Below are positions 1 through 6,603 of a stretch of DNA of 8,696 nt, one piece after another. Both the position numbers and the translations under genes were made by a program. Position 1 is the stretch's first letter. Each line of letters starts with the position of its first letter. The notes beneath the pieces were generated by a model. It searched no databases. It worked only from the letters and a program-made list of their open reading frames with translations, and was not told the origin of the DNA. This DNA comes from Gammaproteobacteria bacterium (GTDB lineage Bacteria; Pseudomonadota; Gammaproteobacteria; GCA-001735895): NCBI GenBank assembly GCA_024763185.1, contig JANTFY010000089.1, forward strand, positions 1-8,696, in the 5' to 3' direction.

Positions 1-176
1 GTCAACCCAATATCACCCTCAAACCCGAGCTGGCGCCCGGTTTGTTGCTCGACAAGCTGCGACAGGTTTTGTTTGTACTCATTGGCATCAAAGGTTGCCA
101 GAAAAATGGCCACCGCGATAATTACCAGCAACAACAGCATGCCAATGCCGGCAAACAGTAACTTAATCAGTTTCAT
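1..176 (-). CDS. AsmA family protein, N-terminal fragment
   Basis: Only the first 58 codons are inside the window; the gene runs off the left edge. The visible protein begins MKLIKLLFAGIG, has one hydrophobic membrane segment at about residues 4-27, then a short stretch FDANEYKQNL and a TGRQLGFEGDIGL motif at about residues 46-58. A signal-anchor followed by 'D.N.YK..L..L...TGR.L...GDI.L' is the classic start of the AsmA family. These are inner-membrane-anchored proteins with a large periplasmic part, linked to outer-membrane assembly and, in more recent work, to phospholipid transport between the membranes. A good Shine-Dalgarno sequence (AAGGA, 184-188 on the complementary strand) sits 7 nt before the ATG, which supports this start. 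It is divergent from the DUF2333 gene. The family is clear; which AsmA paralogue (asmA, yhjG, tamB-like and so on) cannot be decided from 58 residues. Confidence 0.85.
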   Translation of the reverse strand, partial: MKLIKLLFAGIGMLLLLVIIAVAIFLATFDANEYKQNLSQLVEQQTGRQLGFEGDIGL

Positions 177-198
177 GAACAGGTCCTTAGTGAACGCA

Positions 199-249
199 AC
201 GATGGATTACCGGGAAACCTTAGAATTGCCATCGTAATGGGTTTATAAT
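199..249 (+). promoter_or_regulatory. Candidate promoter and dyad between asmA-like and DUF2333 genes
   Basis: A perfect -10 hexamer TATAAT lies at 244-249, reading towards the DUF2333 gene. No good -35 is present at 17 nt; TTAGAA (220-225, 18 nt spacer) is only a weak match. Just upstream is an inverted repeat ACGATGG (199-205) / CCATCGT (229-235), and the right arm itself begins a small palindrome CCAT-cgta-ATGG (229-240). The dyad could be an operator for the divergent pair or may be chance in a 117-nt region. The -10 would put transcription start near 256, so it favours the ATG at 294 over the one at 252 as the translation start. Confidence 0.35.
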
Positions 250-293
250 GAATGGCACGGACTCTTGCACGAAAACCAACAAGTTTCAAGATA

Positions 294-1343
294 ATGAATT
301 CTACAATTGAAGACCTTCAACTGAAGTTGAAAAATGGACTGATTAATTTCCGCAATAGCGAATACCCTCTCGGTTTTGGCGGGGGGCTGGTCGCAGCCAT
401 CCTGTTGATTCTTATCCTGCTGGGTTATTTGTGGAGCGACGAACCGGGCAGCTTTAATGTCGATGAAATCACGCGTCAGCTGGCACCGGAAACCACCAGC
501 AAGATCACCGTCGGCAGCTACACCACGGCTACCACCATCCATATTATTGAAACCCTGCTCAATAAACGCGGCGGTTACCTGAGTAACGACGTTACGCCGC
601 CGTCACTGTGGCTGGATAACATCCCCAACTGGGAATACGGCGTCATCATCCAGGTTCGTGATATCACGCGCTCCATGCGTAACGACTTCAGCCGTTCGCA
701 ATCACAATCCGTCGAAGATAAAGACCTGATTATTGCCGAGCCGCAATTTAATTTCGACAATGAATCCTGGCTTTTCCCGGCTACTGAAAGCGAATACCAG
801 AAGGGCCTGAAAGCCATGCATGGTTACCTTGAACGTCTGCAAAACCCGAACAATCCCGAAGCTCAGTTTTATGCACGCGCCGATAACCTGTCGGTATGGC
901 TGGGGCAAGTGGAAAAACGCCTGGGCAGCCTGTCACAACGCCTGAGCGCCAGTGTCGGCCAGACTCGCATCAATACCGACCTGGCCGGCGATTCGGCCGC
1001 TGAACAATCCACCCGGACCGCCAGTGAAATCGACATTAAAACACCCTGGACCGAAATTGATGATGTGTTTTACCAGGCTCGCGGCGCAGCCTGGTCACTG
1101 GTGCATATATTAAAAGCGGTAGAAAAGGATTTTGACAGTATCCTGCGCAAGAAAAATGCCCTGATCAGCCTGCGCCAGATTGTCCGTGAACTGGAAGCCA
1201 CCCAGCAGGAAATCTGGTCACCCATGATCATGAACGGTTCGGGTTTTGGCATGTTTGCCAACCACTCGCTGGTCATGGCCTCCTACATTTCGCGCGCCAA
1301 TGCGGCGGTTATTGATTTGAGGCAATTACTGCAACAGGGCTGA
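294..1343 (+). CDS. DUF2333 family inner-membrane protein
   Basis: A 349-residue protein of the DUF2333 family (Pfam name from memory), found in gammaproteobacteria and of unknown function. There is one membrane segment at about residues 25-47, then a soluble, mostly helical domain. Recognisable blocks are GGYLSND (93-99), WLDNIPNWEYG (106-116), the R/S-rich DFSRSQSQS (131-139), EPQFNFDNESW (149-159), QFYARADNL (191-199) and RLGSLSQRLSASVG (209-222). I know these blocks from Pseudomonas relatives, where they read almost the same. The topology suggests an N-terminal anchor with most of the protein in the periplasm, but the sequence does not prove this. I chose the ATG at 294 because a TATAAT box at 244-249 would start transcription after the alternative in-frame ATG at 252, which would add 14 residues. 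Neither start has a clear Shine-Dalgarno, so 252 remains possible. No enzyme motif is visible. Confidence 0.88.
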   Translation: MNSTIEDLQLKLKNGLINFRNSEYPLGFGGGLVAAILLILILLGYLWSDEPGSFNVDEITRQLAPETTSKITVGSYTTATTIHIIETLLNKRGGYLSNDVTPPSLWLDNIPNWEYGVIIQVRDITRSMRNDFSRSQSQSVEDKDLIIAEPQFNFDNESWLFPATESEYQKGLKAMHGYLERLQNPNNPEAQFYARADNLSVWLGQVEKRLGSLSQRLSASVGQTRINTDLAGDSAAEQSTRTASEIDIKTPWTEIDDVFYQARGAAWSLVHILKAVEKDFDSILRKKNALISLRQIVRELEATQQEIWSPMIMNGSGFGMFANHSLVMASYISRANAAVIDLRQLLQQG

Positions 1344-1395
1344 TCAATACAATCATAATCTTCGACAACCCCTATCATTTCACCAGGGAAACCAC

Positions 1396-1923
1396 ATGAG
1401 CGAACAAAAGGGATTCTGGACCTCACTGCCCGGAATATTGACTGGCCTGGCTGCCGTCATCACCGCATCCGCAAGTTTATACGTGACTGTTTTCAAACAA
1501 GAAGTAAATAACAACACTAAACCAAACGACAATACCGTCATATCGGATCCACCATCCAATGGGGGAAACGGTACAGGCAACCACATAGATAAAAATTATA
1601 CCAACAACGAGCACATAAAAAATTTGACCGAACTGACCGATGCCGATTACGCAAAGTTTGCCAAAACCGGCCCCCTGCTAGAGTGCGAGCACTTTCCCTC
1701 GGTTAACACCGTTGCCAGCCTGATGTCCTGGTCAAATCATTACCATCAGGCCATCATAGAACAGAAACAATATTCATCTGAGGAAGCCTGTAATAAAGCT
1801 ATCGGCTATCGCGGGCAGGCGCATTGCCTGGAGCCGGATAATGCTGAAATCCGCCAGCACCTGCTGGAGACGCTGGCACTGTGTCGTAAGTTAGGTTTTG
1901 AATGGTACCAGGTGAAATTATGA
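1396..1923 (+). CDS. Small membrane-anchored protein of unknown function
   Basis: I do not recognise this 175-residue protein. It has a short N-terminus (MSEQKGFW), a single hydrophobic segment at about residues 8-33, an Asn/Pro/Gly-rich, probably disordered linker at 37-75, and a compact C-terminal part (76-175) with four cysteines (C97, C132, C144, C163) and a helical tail. The layout fits a bitopic anchor, linker and small soluble domain; even cysteines could form disulfides if that domain is periplasmic. A Shine-Dalgarno AGGG (1385-1388) lies 7 nt before the ATG, supporting a real gene. It follows the DUF2333 gene by 52 nt on the same strand without a visible terminator, so the two may be co-transcribed, although TACAAT (1348-1353) and CATAAT (1354-1359) could be a local -10. 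The linker coding region (about 1500-1620) is more AT-rich than the neighbours. Its stop overlaps the convergent moaC end by 6 nt. Confidence 0.75.
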   Translation: MSEQKGFWTSLPGILTGLAAVITASASLYVTVFKQEVNNNTKPNDNTVISDPPSNGGNGTGNHIDKNYTNNEHIKNLTELTDADYAKFAKTGPLLECEHFPSVNTVASLMSWSNHYHQAIIEQKQYSSEEACNKAIGYRGQAHCLEPDNAEIRQHLLETLALCRKLGFEWYQVKL

Positions 1924-2403
1924 TGCCGGAAGATTCCATTCGCCGGACTTGCCACCCGACTTGTGCAGCAAACGTATTTCACCCATCACCATGGCGCGAT
2001 CAACAGCCTTGCACATATCATAAATCGTGAGCAGTGCCACCTGAACGCCGGTCAGTGCTTCCATTTCCACGCCCGTTTGCCCGTGGGTTAAGGCGGTCAC
2101 CGCACAGTACACACGATTAAACTCAGACTGGACTTCAAATTCAACCGACACCCTGGTCAGCGCCAACGGGTGACACAAGGGTATCAGGTCTGACGTTCTT
2201 TTCGTGGCCATGATACCCGCCACCCGGGCTATGCCCAGTACGTCACCTTTTTTATGATCGCCCTGTTGAATCAGTTTCAGAGTGTCAGATTGCATTTCGA
2301 TATATCCACTGGCAACAGCTTTACGCCGGGTCATGGATTTTTCACCAACATCGACCATATGGGCCTGACCGGATTGATCAAAATGGGTTAACTTTGAGGA
2401 CAT
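1918..2403 (-). CDS. moaC: Cyclic pyranopterin monophosphate synthase MoaC
   Basis: MoaC acts with the radical-SAM enzyme MoaA in the first step of molybdenum cofactor synthesis, turning the 3',8-cyclo-GTP intermediate into cyclic pyranopterin monophosphate in the cytoplasm. The 161-residue length is that of the E. coli enzyme. Family motifs are complete: MVDVGEK near the N-terminus (16-22), KGDVLGIARVAGIMATKRT (52-70), LIPLCHPL (73-80), GVEMEALTGVQVALLTIYDM (111-130) and LLHKSGGKSG (145-154). Active-site residues known from E. coli map to K52, H78, D129 and K132, all present. The gene begins 9 nt after the Deg protease stop and is probably its operon partner. No clear Shine-Dalgarno precedes the ATG, which may mean translational coupling. 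No moaA, moaB, moaD or moaE lies in the window. Its last 6 nt overlap the convergent gene on the other strand. Confidence 0.97.
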   Translation of the reverse strand: MSSKLTHFDQSGQAHMVDVGEKSMTRRKAVASGYIEMQSDTLKLIQQGDHKKGDVLGIARVAGIMATKRTSDLIPLCHPLALTRVSVEFEVQSEFNRVYCAVTALTHGQTGVEMEALTGVQVALLTIYDMCKAVDRAMVMGEIRLLHKSGGKSGEWNLPAS

Positions 2404-2412
2404 TTGCTTTTG

Positions 2413-3783
2413 TTACTTTATCAGAACATACATGGCTTGTTCACCACGCTGGATATTCAACAACAGGGTCCGACTGCTGGTGGCGGCCGCGTAGGCCTCG
2501 TCAAATGTTTTTACCACCTGCTTGTTGATTGAATGAATAATATCATCCTGACGCAGACCGGTATTCCAGGCGGCTGAACCGGGCGTTATTTCCACCACCT
2601 GCAGGTATTCGACCAGCCCGGCACCTATATCCGTTTCCTTGATTTCACCGATTTGCGCACCGGAAAGATGGTAGCTCAACTCGGCGCCATCGATAGTCAC
2701 CACTTTCATCTGCTGAATGGTCACCTTGATGATGCCGATACGTCCTTTTCGAATAATCTCCAGCTCCACTTCCTGACCGACCCGCATCAGGCCCACAAAA
2801 TTATGCATGTCTAATGACGAACGCACCGCCTTGCCGTTAGCCTTGAGAATGACATCGCCAACCTGTAAACCCGCTTTCTGTCCCGGTGAGCCCTGTTCAA
2901 TCTTGGTAATCACCGCACCCTGGGTGGTTTCGATATGAAAGGCGCGTGCCAGCTCAGGCGTCAGATCCTGTGCATGCACACCGAGGCGCCCGCGTTTGAC
3001 CTCACCGTATTCAATCAGCTGGATCATGATATCGTGTGCCATATTGATCGGAATCGCGAAACCAATGCCGATATTACCGCTGCCGCCGCCACCCAGGATG
3101 GCAGTGTTGATGCCTACCAGTTCACCCCGCAGGTTCACCAGTGCGCCTCCGGAATTTCCCAGGTTTATTGGTGCATCGGTTTGGATGAAATCCTCAAAAG
3201 ATTCGATGCCCAGACCCGAGCGACCCAGCGCCGACACAATACCGGAGGTCACGGTCTGGCCAAGTCCAAAAGGATTACCGATGGCAACCACAAAATCACC
3301 CACGCGCAGCTTGCTGGAATCGGCAAAGGTGATGGCTGTTAAATGTTGGGCCTGGACCTTGATGACGGCCACATCCGTATCAGGGTCCCGGCCCAGGATT
3401 TCAGCAATGAGCTCTCGGCCATCGCGCAGCGTTACGGTAATTTCAAAAGCGTCTTCGATAACGTGATTGTTGGTCAGGATATAACCGTTGGCCGCATCGA
3501 CGATAACGCCAGAACCCAGGCTTTGAGTTTCCTGCTCTCTCTGGATACCCGGCAGATTGAAAAAGCGCTGGAAGAATGGATCGCTGAGCAGCGAGTTTTG
3601 CACCACCGTCTTGCCACGGGTTGAAATATTGACCACGGCCGGTGTTGTTTTTTCCAGCATGGGTGCCAGGCTGGGCAAGGTCTCACCGTTGACGGATGCC
3701 GGCAACCCGGCATGACCCTGCCATGAGAAAACCAGCAAGGCGCAGATGAGGGTCCGTTGCACCCATCGGTTCAATATAACCAT
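2413..3783 (-). CDS. degQ: Periplasmic serine protease of the DegP/DegQ (HtrA) family
   Basis: A 456-residue HtrA-type (S1C) protease/chaperone that degrades or holds misfolded envelope proteins. Residues 1-25 are a Sec signal peptide with likely cleavage after GHA (23-25). The protease domain (about 35-260) has the full catalytic triad: H107 in TNNHVIE, D137 in DPDTDVAVIKV and S211 in GNSGGALV. Two PDZ domains follow, at about 265-355 and 365-456. Two PDZ domains and a cleavable signal separate it from DegS, which has one PDZ and a membrane anchor; the short loop after residue 60 resembles DegQ (also called MucD in Pseudomonas) more than E. coli DegP. The choice between degP, degQ and mucD is therefore soft. 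The ATG directly abuts the stop of the upstream DnaJ-like gene (0 nt gap), with GAGG (3793-3796, complement) 9 nt upstream inside that gene. This indicates coupled expression, probably from the heat-shock promoter at 4858-4885. Confidence 0.95.
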   Translation of the reverse strand: MVILNRWVQRTLICALLVFSWQGHAGLPASVNGETLPSLAPMLEKTTPAVVNISTRGKTVVQNSLLSDPFFQRFFNLPGIQREQETQSLGSGVIVDAANGYILTNNHVIEDAFEITVTLRDGRELIAEILGRDPDTDVAVIKVQAQHLTAITFADSSKLRVGDFVVAIGNPFGLGQTVTSGIVSALGRSGLGIESFEDFIQTDAPINLGNSGGALVNLRGELVGINTAILGGGGSGNIGIGFAIPINMAHDIMIQLIEYGEVKRGRLGVHAQDLTPELARAFHIETTQGAVITKIEQGSPGQKAGLQVGDVILKANGKAVRSSLDMHNFVGLMRVGQEVELEIIRKGRIGIIKVTIQQMKVVTIDGAELSYHLSGAQIGEIKETDIGAGLVEYLQVVEITPGSAAWNTGLRQDDIIHSINKQVVKTFDEAYAAATSSRTLLLNIQRGEQAMYVLIK

Positions 3784-4761
3784 TTAAAACGACCTCGGTG
3801 AAAAATCAAAAGTCTGTTGCATCGATTCATAAAACTGTTTCGCCTTGTCATCATCCGCAGGCGGGGTATGAATTTGAATTTCGATAAACAAATCGCCATC
3901 CGGCTTGCCCTTCAATCCACGCCCCTTGAGGCGCATTTTCTGTCCGGACTGGACACCGGGAGCCACCTTGAGCTCGATTTGTCCACTTAAGGTCGGCACC
4001 TTGATCTTGGCTCCCAGGGCCGCTTCCCAGGGAGTAACCGGACATTTCAGGGTCAGGTCGCGACCTTCCAGCTTAAACAGTTTATGCGGCAGAACATTCA
4101 TTGCCAGTAACAGGTCACCGGGTTCTCCGCCCGTCTGCGAGGGATGCCCCTGCTTGGACAGACGTATCTTCTGACCACTCATCACGCCACGGGGTATATT
4201 GATCTTCAACTTTTTCAGGGTCGGTGTCGCGAGATGACCGCCACTACTGCCCGGCCGCGACAGCTGGATCGTTTTCTCACCACCGTTAAAAGCTTCTTCC
4301 AGCGTGATATCGAGTTTCAGTTCCTGGTCTTCACCCTTACGTGGTCGTGGTCGTGCTCGCTGCTGGTGGAAGGGCGATTCCTGTTGAAAGCCACCAAAGC
4401 CACCGAATCCGCCCGCCTGATTGCCAAAACCGGAGGTTCTGCCCTGCGAGAATATGGCATCGAAAAAATCGCTGAAATCGCCACCGCTAAAACCACCGGC
4501 TGCCGCACCCGCATAACCGCCGGCATTGAATTCGTGACCGTGTTTCCAGTTGCTGCCAAACTGGTCATAGGCCTTACGTTTTTCTGCATCTTTCAGAACA
4601 TCATAGGCTTCGTTTACTTCCTTGAACTTTTCTTCGGCATCGCTTTGCTTATTCACATCGGGATGGTACTTCCTGGCCAGTTTACGATAAGCCTTTTTAA
4701 TGGTGGCGGCATCAGCTGACCGCTCGACACCCAGTATTTTGTAATAATCCTGATATTTCAT
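3784..4761 (-). CDS. cbpA: DnaJ-class co-chaperone, CbpA-like (type II Hsp40)
   Basis: A 325-residue J-domain protein that would stimulate the ATPase of DnaK and deliver unfolded clients in the cytoplasm. The J domain (1-70) carries HPD at 33-35, the residues that contact DnaK. Next is a Gly/Phe-rich region (about 80-125), then two substrate-binding beta-domains (about 140-220 and 230-300) with repeats of the type 'P.G..SGQK.RL' (190-201 and 268-278). The CxxCxGxG zinc-finger repeats of true DnaJ are absent, so this is the CbpA/type II class; E. coli CbpA is 306 residues. Some CbpA proteins also bind DNA, which cannot be judged here. MKYQDYYKILGV is the standard family start; the Shine-Dalgarno is poor. 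E. coli cbpA is followed by its modulator cbpM; here a Deg protease follows with no gap and no cbpM is seen. A good sigma-32 promoter candidate lies about 97 nt upstream. Confidence 0.95.
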   Translation of the reverse strand: MKYQDYYKILGVERSADAATIKKAYRKLARKYHPDVNKQSDAEEKFKEVNEAYDVLKDAEKRKAYDQFGSNWKHGHEFNAGGYAGAAAGGFSGGDFSDFFDAIFSQGRTSGFGNQAGGFGGFGGFQQESPFHQQRARPRPRKGEDQELKLDITLEEAFNGGEKTIQLSRPGSSGGHLATPTLKKLKINIPRGVMSGQKIRLSKQGHPSQTGGEPGDLLLAMNVLPHKLFKLEGRDLTLKCPVTPWEAALGAKIKVPTLSGQIELKVAPGVQSGQKMRLKGRGLKGKPDGDLFIEIQIHTPPADDDKAKQFYESMQQTFDFSPRSF

Positions 4762-4806
4762 GGTAATAAACGACTTTAAAAAATAATGTATGCGCGCCTG
4801 TCGGAA

Positions 4807-4815
4807 CTTATAACA
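4807..4815 (-). promoter_or_regulatory. Possible extended -10 element before the cbpA-like gene
   Basis: On the minus strand the motif TGTTATAAG matches an extended -10 box (TGn followed by TATAAG, 5 of 6). A TTGCAT lies upstream at 4827-4832 but only 14 nt away, too close for a normal -35, so an extended -10 promoter would have to work without it. It lies about 45 nt upstream of the ATG and could give housekeeping expression below the stronger heat-shock candidate. The evidence is weak: one short motif in an AT-rich gap. Confidence 0.3.
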
Positions 4816-4839
4816 AGACTAGCCCAATGCAATTTCCGC

Positions 4840-4858
4840 TAAAGATTCCTGATCTTTA
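4840..4858 (-). repeat. Small stem-loop at the predicted 5' end of the cbpA operon mRNA
   Basis: A perfect 7-bp inverted repeat (TAAAGAT / ATCTTTA) with a 5-nt loop. On the minus strand it follows the GGDEF/EAL stop and overlaps the end of the sigma-32 -10 element. No T-run follows and the stem is AT-rich, so it is a poor intrinsic terminator. It might protect or structure the mRNA 5' end, or be chance. Confidence 0.35.
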
Positions 4859-4885
4859 AGTGGGGATTTTCAAGGTGTTTTCAAG
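4858..4885 (-). promoter_or_regulatory. Sigma-32 (RpoH) heat-shock promoter candidate for cbpA-degQ-moaC
   Basis: Reading the minus strand, -35 CTTGAAA (4885 to 4879) is followed after 13 nt by -10 CCCCACTT (4865 to 4858). The E. coli sigma-32 consensus is about CTTGAAA, 12-14 nt, CCCCATnT. The -35 is exact, the -10 differs at one defined position, and the spacer length equals that of the dnaK P1 promoter as I recall it. Transcription would start near 4851, giving a leader of about 90 nt before the cbpA-like ATG at 4761. The -35 overlaps the stop codon of the upstream GGDEF/EAL gene. A second CTTGAAA copy (4874 to 4868) lies 11 nt downstream, inside the spacer, too close to the -10 to act as its -35. 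The function of the downstream genes (co-chaperone, Deg protease) independently fits heat-shock control. Confidence 0.72.
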
Positions 4886-6527
4886 AGGCCGTCAGGGCCT
4901 GCTGTTGATCACACCAGTTGATGATCTGATCGTGTTCCAGCGGATGACTGATGTAGTAACCCTGCACATAATCACAACCCATATTGATCAGCATATCGTG
5001 AATTTCAGAAGACTCCACACCTTCCGCGACCACTTCGATGCCCAGTGTATGAGCCAGCCTGATGGTGGCTTCCACAATGGTGCTGTCTTCCTCGTTGCTG
5101 ACCATATCCTTCACGAAGGACTGGTCAATCTTGATCTTAGCAACCGGCAGTTTACGCAAATAGGTCAAAGACGCCTGGCCGGTGCCAAAATCATCAATCA
5201 GCAGGGAGATACCCATATCGGACAGATGATTGAGTATACCAATCACCTTTTCCGGCTCCTGCATGATCTGCCCTTCGGTAATTTCAATCAGTAACTGACT
5301 GGCAGAAACGCCACTTTGCTGCAGGGTCTGTTCGATTCGCTGAGGCAACTGTTTATCGTGCAGATCGATCATTGAAAGATTGACCGCAATCTTCACGCGA
5401 GAATGCGCCAGTTGCTGCAGCTGTTGGCAGGCCGATTCAATAATCCAGTTGGTGAGCGGTTTAATTAACTGGTTTTTCTCGGCCAGGTCAATGGTTCGCT
5501 CAATCGGATGATCATGTTGCTCGGGATCTTTCCAGCGTAACAGGGCTTCAAAGTAACTGGTGTTATGGCTTTTCAAATCCATCACCGGCTGAAACACCAG
5601 TTTAAATTCACTTTTCTCAAGCGCCTGTACCAGCGACTGCACCAGGCTGAACACGCTGCTTTCAGCCTCGCCTGAACTCGGCTTGTAAAACTCGACCGGC
5701 CAGTCACCCTTTTGTGAGGCCAGCAGCGCCACGTCCGCCTTCAACGCCAGGGCTTCGGCATCCTGCCCATGATCGGGATAGAGCGCCACGCCCACACTGA
5801 CACCAATTTTCACCTTGCGCCCGTACACGGTGTAACTGCGCGTCAGGTATTGATAAATCTTACCCACCAGGCTGGTCAAGCGATCTTCGTCACTGTACTC
5901 CAGCAGCAGCGCAAAGTTGTCTTCTTCCAGGCGCGCCAGGGTATCGGATTCACGCAAACCGTTACTCAGCCGCCGCGCGAGCTGGCGTAGCAGGCCATCA
6001 CCAATGTAGGGGCCACAATCATGATTAACGCTATGAAAATCATCGATATCGATAAAAACCAGGGCATATTTTCGTCCGGAACGCCGCCCTTCCAGCACCG
6101 ACTGTTGCAGGCGTTCTTCAAAAATAACCCGATTATTCAGGCCAGTCAGGGGATCATGCTTGGTTAACTGTTTGAGGCGGACAAAATACTGCTGAAGCAG
6201 TTTCAGGCCCGGGCTCAGATGATCCCTGTCGCGCCCCAACGCGGGATATTGGGAGCTGATGACGTGTTTCATGCTGTGGGTAATTTTGAGTAACGGGCCA
6301 ATCAGCGCAGCGTACACCAGCCGATAAATCGCCCATACCAATAGCATTAAGAAAGGCAACACCCAGATCGCCTGCTGTTTCCAACTCTGCAAAAAACCGC
6401 TTGCTTTCACCTCGTCCGCCGCAGTGCCATCCCATACCAGGTACAGCGACAGGGTCCAGGCCACGACCAAAAAAATGAACAGCAGAGCGAAAACCGCCTG
6501 CATAAAATGCTTAAGCTTGAGTCTCAT
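4881..6527 (-). CDS. Membrane GGDEF/EAL protein, probable c-di-GMP phosphodiesterase
   Basis: A 548-residue protein with two membrane segments (about 8-31 and 53-77) enclosing a periplasmic loop of only about 22 residues, a short linker, a GGDEF domain (about 120-283) and an EAL domain (about 295-540). The GGDEF signature is degenerate: RLEEDNF at 199-205 in place of R.GGDEF, so cyclase activity is unlikely. Nucleotide-site residues D160, N168 and D177 remain, and RESD (192-195) is an I-site-like RxxD five residues before the signature. The EAL site looks complete: E327-A-L, N383, E415 in IEITEG, D445-D446 in IDDFGTG, K466, E502 and E505 in AEGVE, and Q522. The likely reaction is hydrolysis of c-di-GMP to pGpG, affecting motility, adhesion or biofilm. 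The start codon lacks a clear Shine-Dalgarno and is preceded closely by a stem-loop. It lies 76 nt downstream of yicC. The specific signal sensed is unknown. Confidence 0.93.
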   Translation of the reverse strand: MRLKLKHFMQAVFALLFIFLVVAWTLSLYLVWDGTAADEVKASGFLQSWKQQAIWVLPFLMLLVWAIYRLVYAALIGPLLKITHSMKHVISSQYPALGRDRDHLSPGLKLLQQYFVRLKQLTKHDPLTGLNNRVIFEERLQQSVLEGRRSGRKYALVFIDIDDFHSVNHDCGPYIGDGLLRQLARRLSNGLRESDTLARLEEDNFALLLEYSDEDRLTSLVGKIYQYLTRSYTVYGRKVKIGVSVGVALYPDHGQDAEALALKADVALLASQKGDWPVEFYKPSSGEAESSVFSLVQSLVQALEKSEFKLVFQPVMDLKSHNTSYFEALLRWKDPEQHDHPIERTIDLAEKNQLIKPLTNWIIESACQQLQQLAHSRVKIAVNLSMIDLHDKQLPQRIEQTLQQSGVSASQLLIEITEGQIMQEPEKVIGILNHLSDMGISLLIDDFGTGQASLTYLRKLPVAKIKIDQSFVKDMVSNEEDSTIVEATIRLAHTLGIEVVAEGVESSEIHDMLINMGCDYVQGYYISHPLEHDQIINWCDQQQALTAS

Positions 6528-6531
6528 GCTA

Positions 6532-6580
6532 AAACTGTATGCCTGCCGCTAGCCGTTTCAGAGTGCAGGCATCACAGTTT
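6532..6580 (-). promoter_or_regulatory. Stem-loop in the leader of the GGDEF/EAL gene
   Basis: Arms at 6532-6546 and 6565-6580 pair over 15 bp (7 bp AAACTGT/ACAGTTT plus 8 bp ATGCCTGC/GCAGGCAT) with one bulged base at 6573 and an 18-nt loop. In minus-strand RNA the 3' arm ends in TTTT (6534 to 6531) only 3 nt before the ATG at 6527. It could be an intrinsic terminator after yicC with a short U-tract, or a structure that covers the ribosome-binding region of the GGDEF/EAL gene. No separate terminator or promoter is evident in this 76-nt gap. Confidence 0.55.
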
Positions 6581-6603
6581 CAAGGTGACATGAGGGTCGG
6601 GAT

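Noticed and set aside
2935..3624. Several open frames on the plus strand opposite the Deg protease
   Set aside because: All are antisense to the conserved protease domain with intact catalytic residues, and none resembles a known family.
4144..4719. Long open frame of 191 residues on the plus strand opposite the DnaJ-like gene
   Set aside because: It lies fully antisense to a strongly conserved gene and has no ribosome binding site of note. Its hydrophobic end is the mirror of the J-domain codons.
4840..4858. Intrinsic terminator after the GGDEF/EAL gene
   Set aside because: The 7-bp stem is AT-rich and is not followed by a T-run on the minus strand, so I list it only as a stem-loop.
4868..4885. 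Two CTTGAAAA copies as a possible transposon or site-specific repeat
   Set aside because: Only 8 nt long and 11 nt apart; one copy is explained as the sigma-32 -35 element, and no element or further copies flank them.
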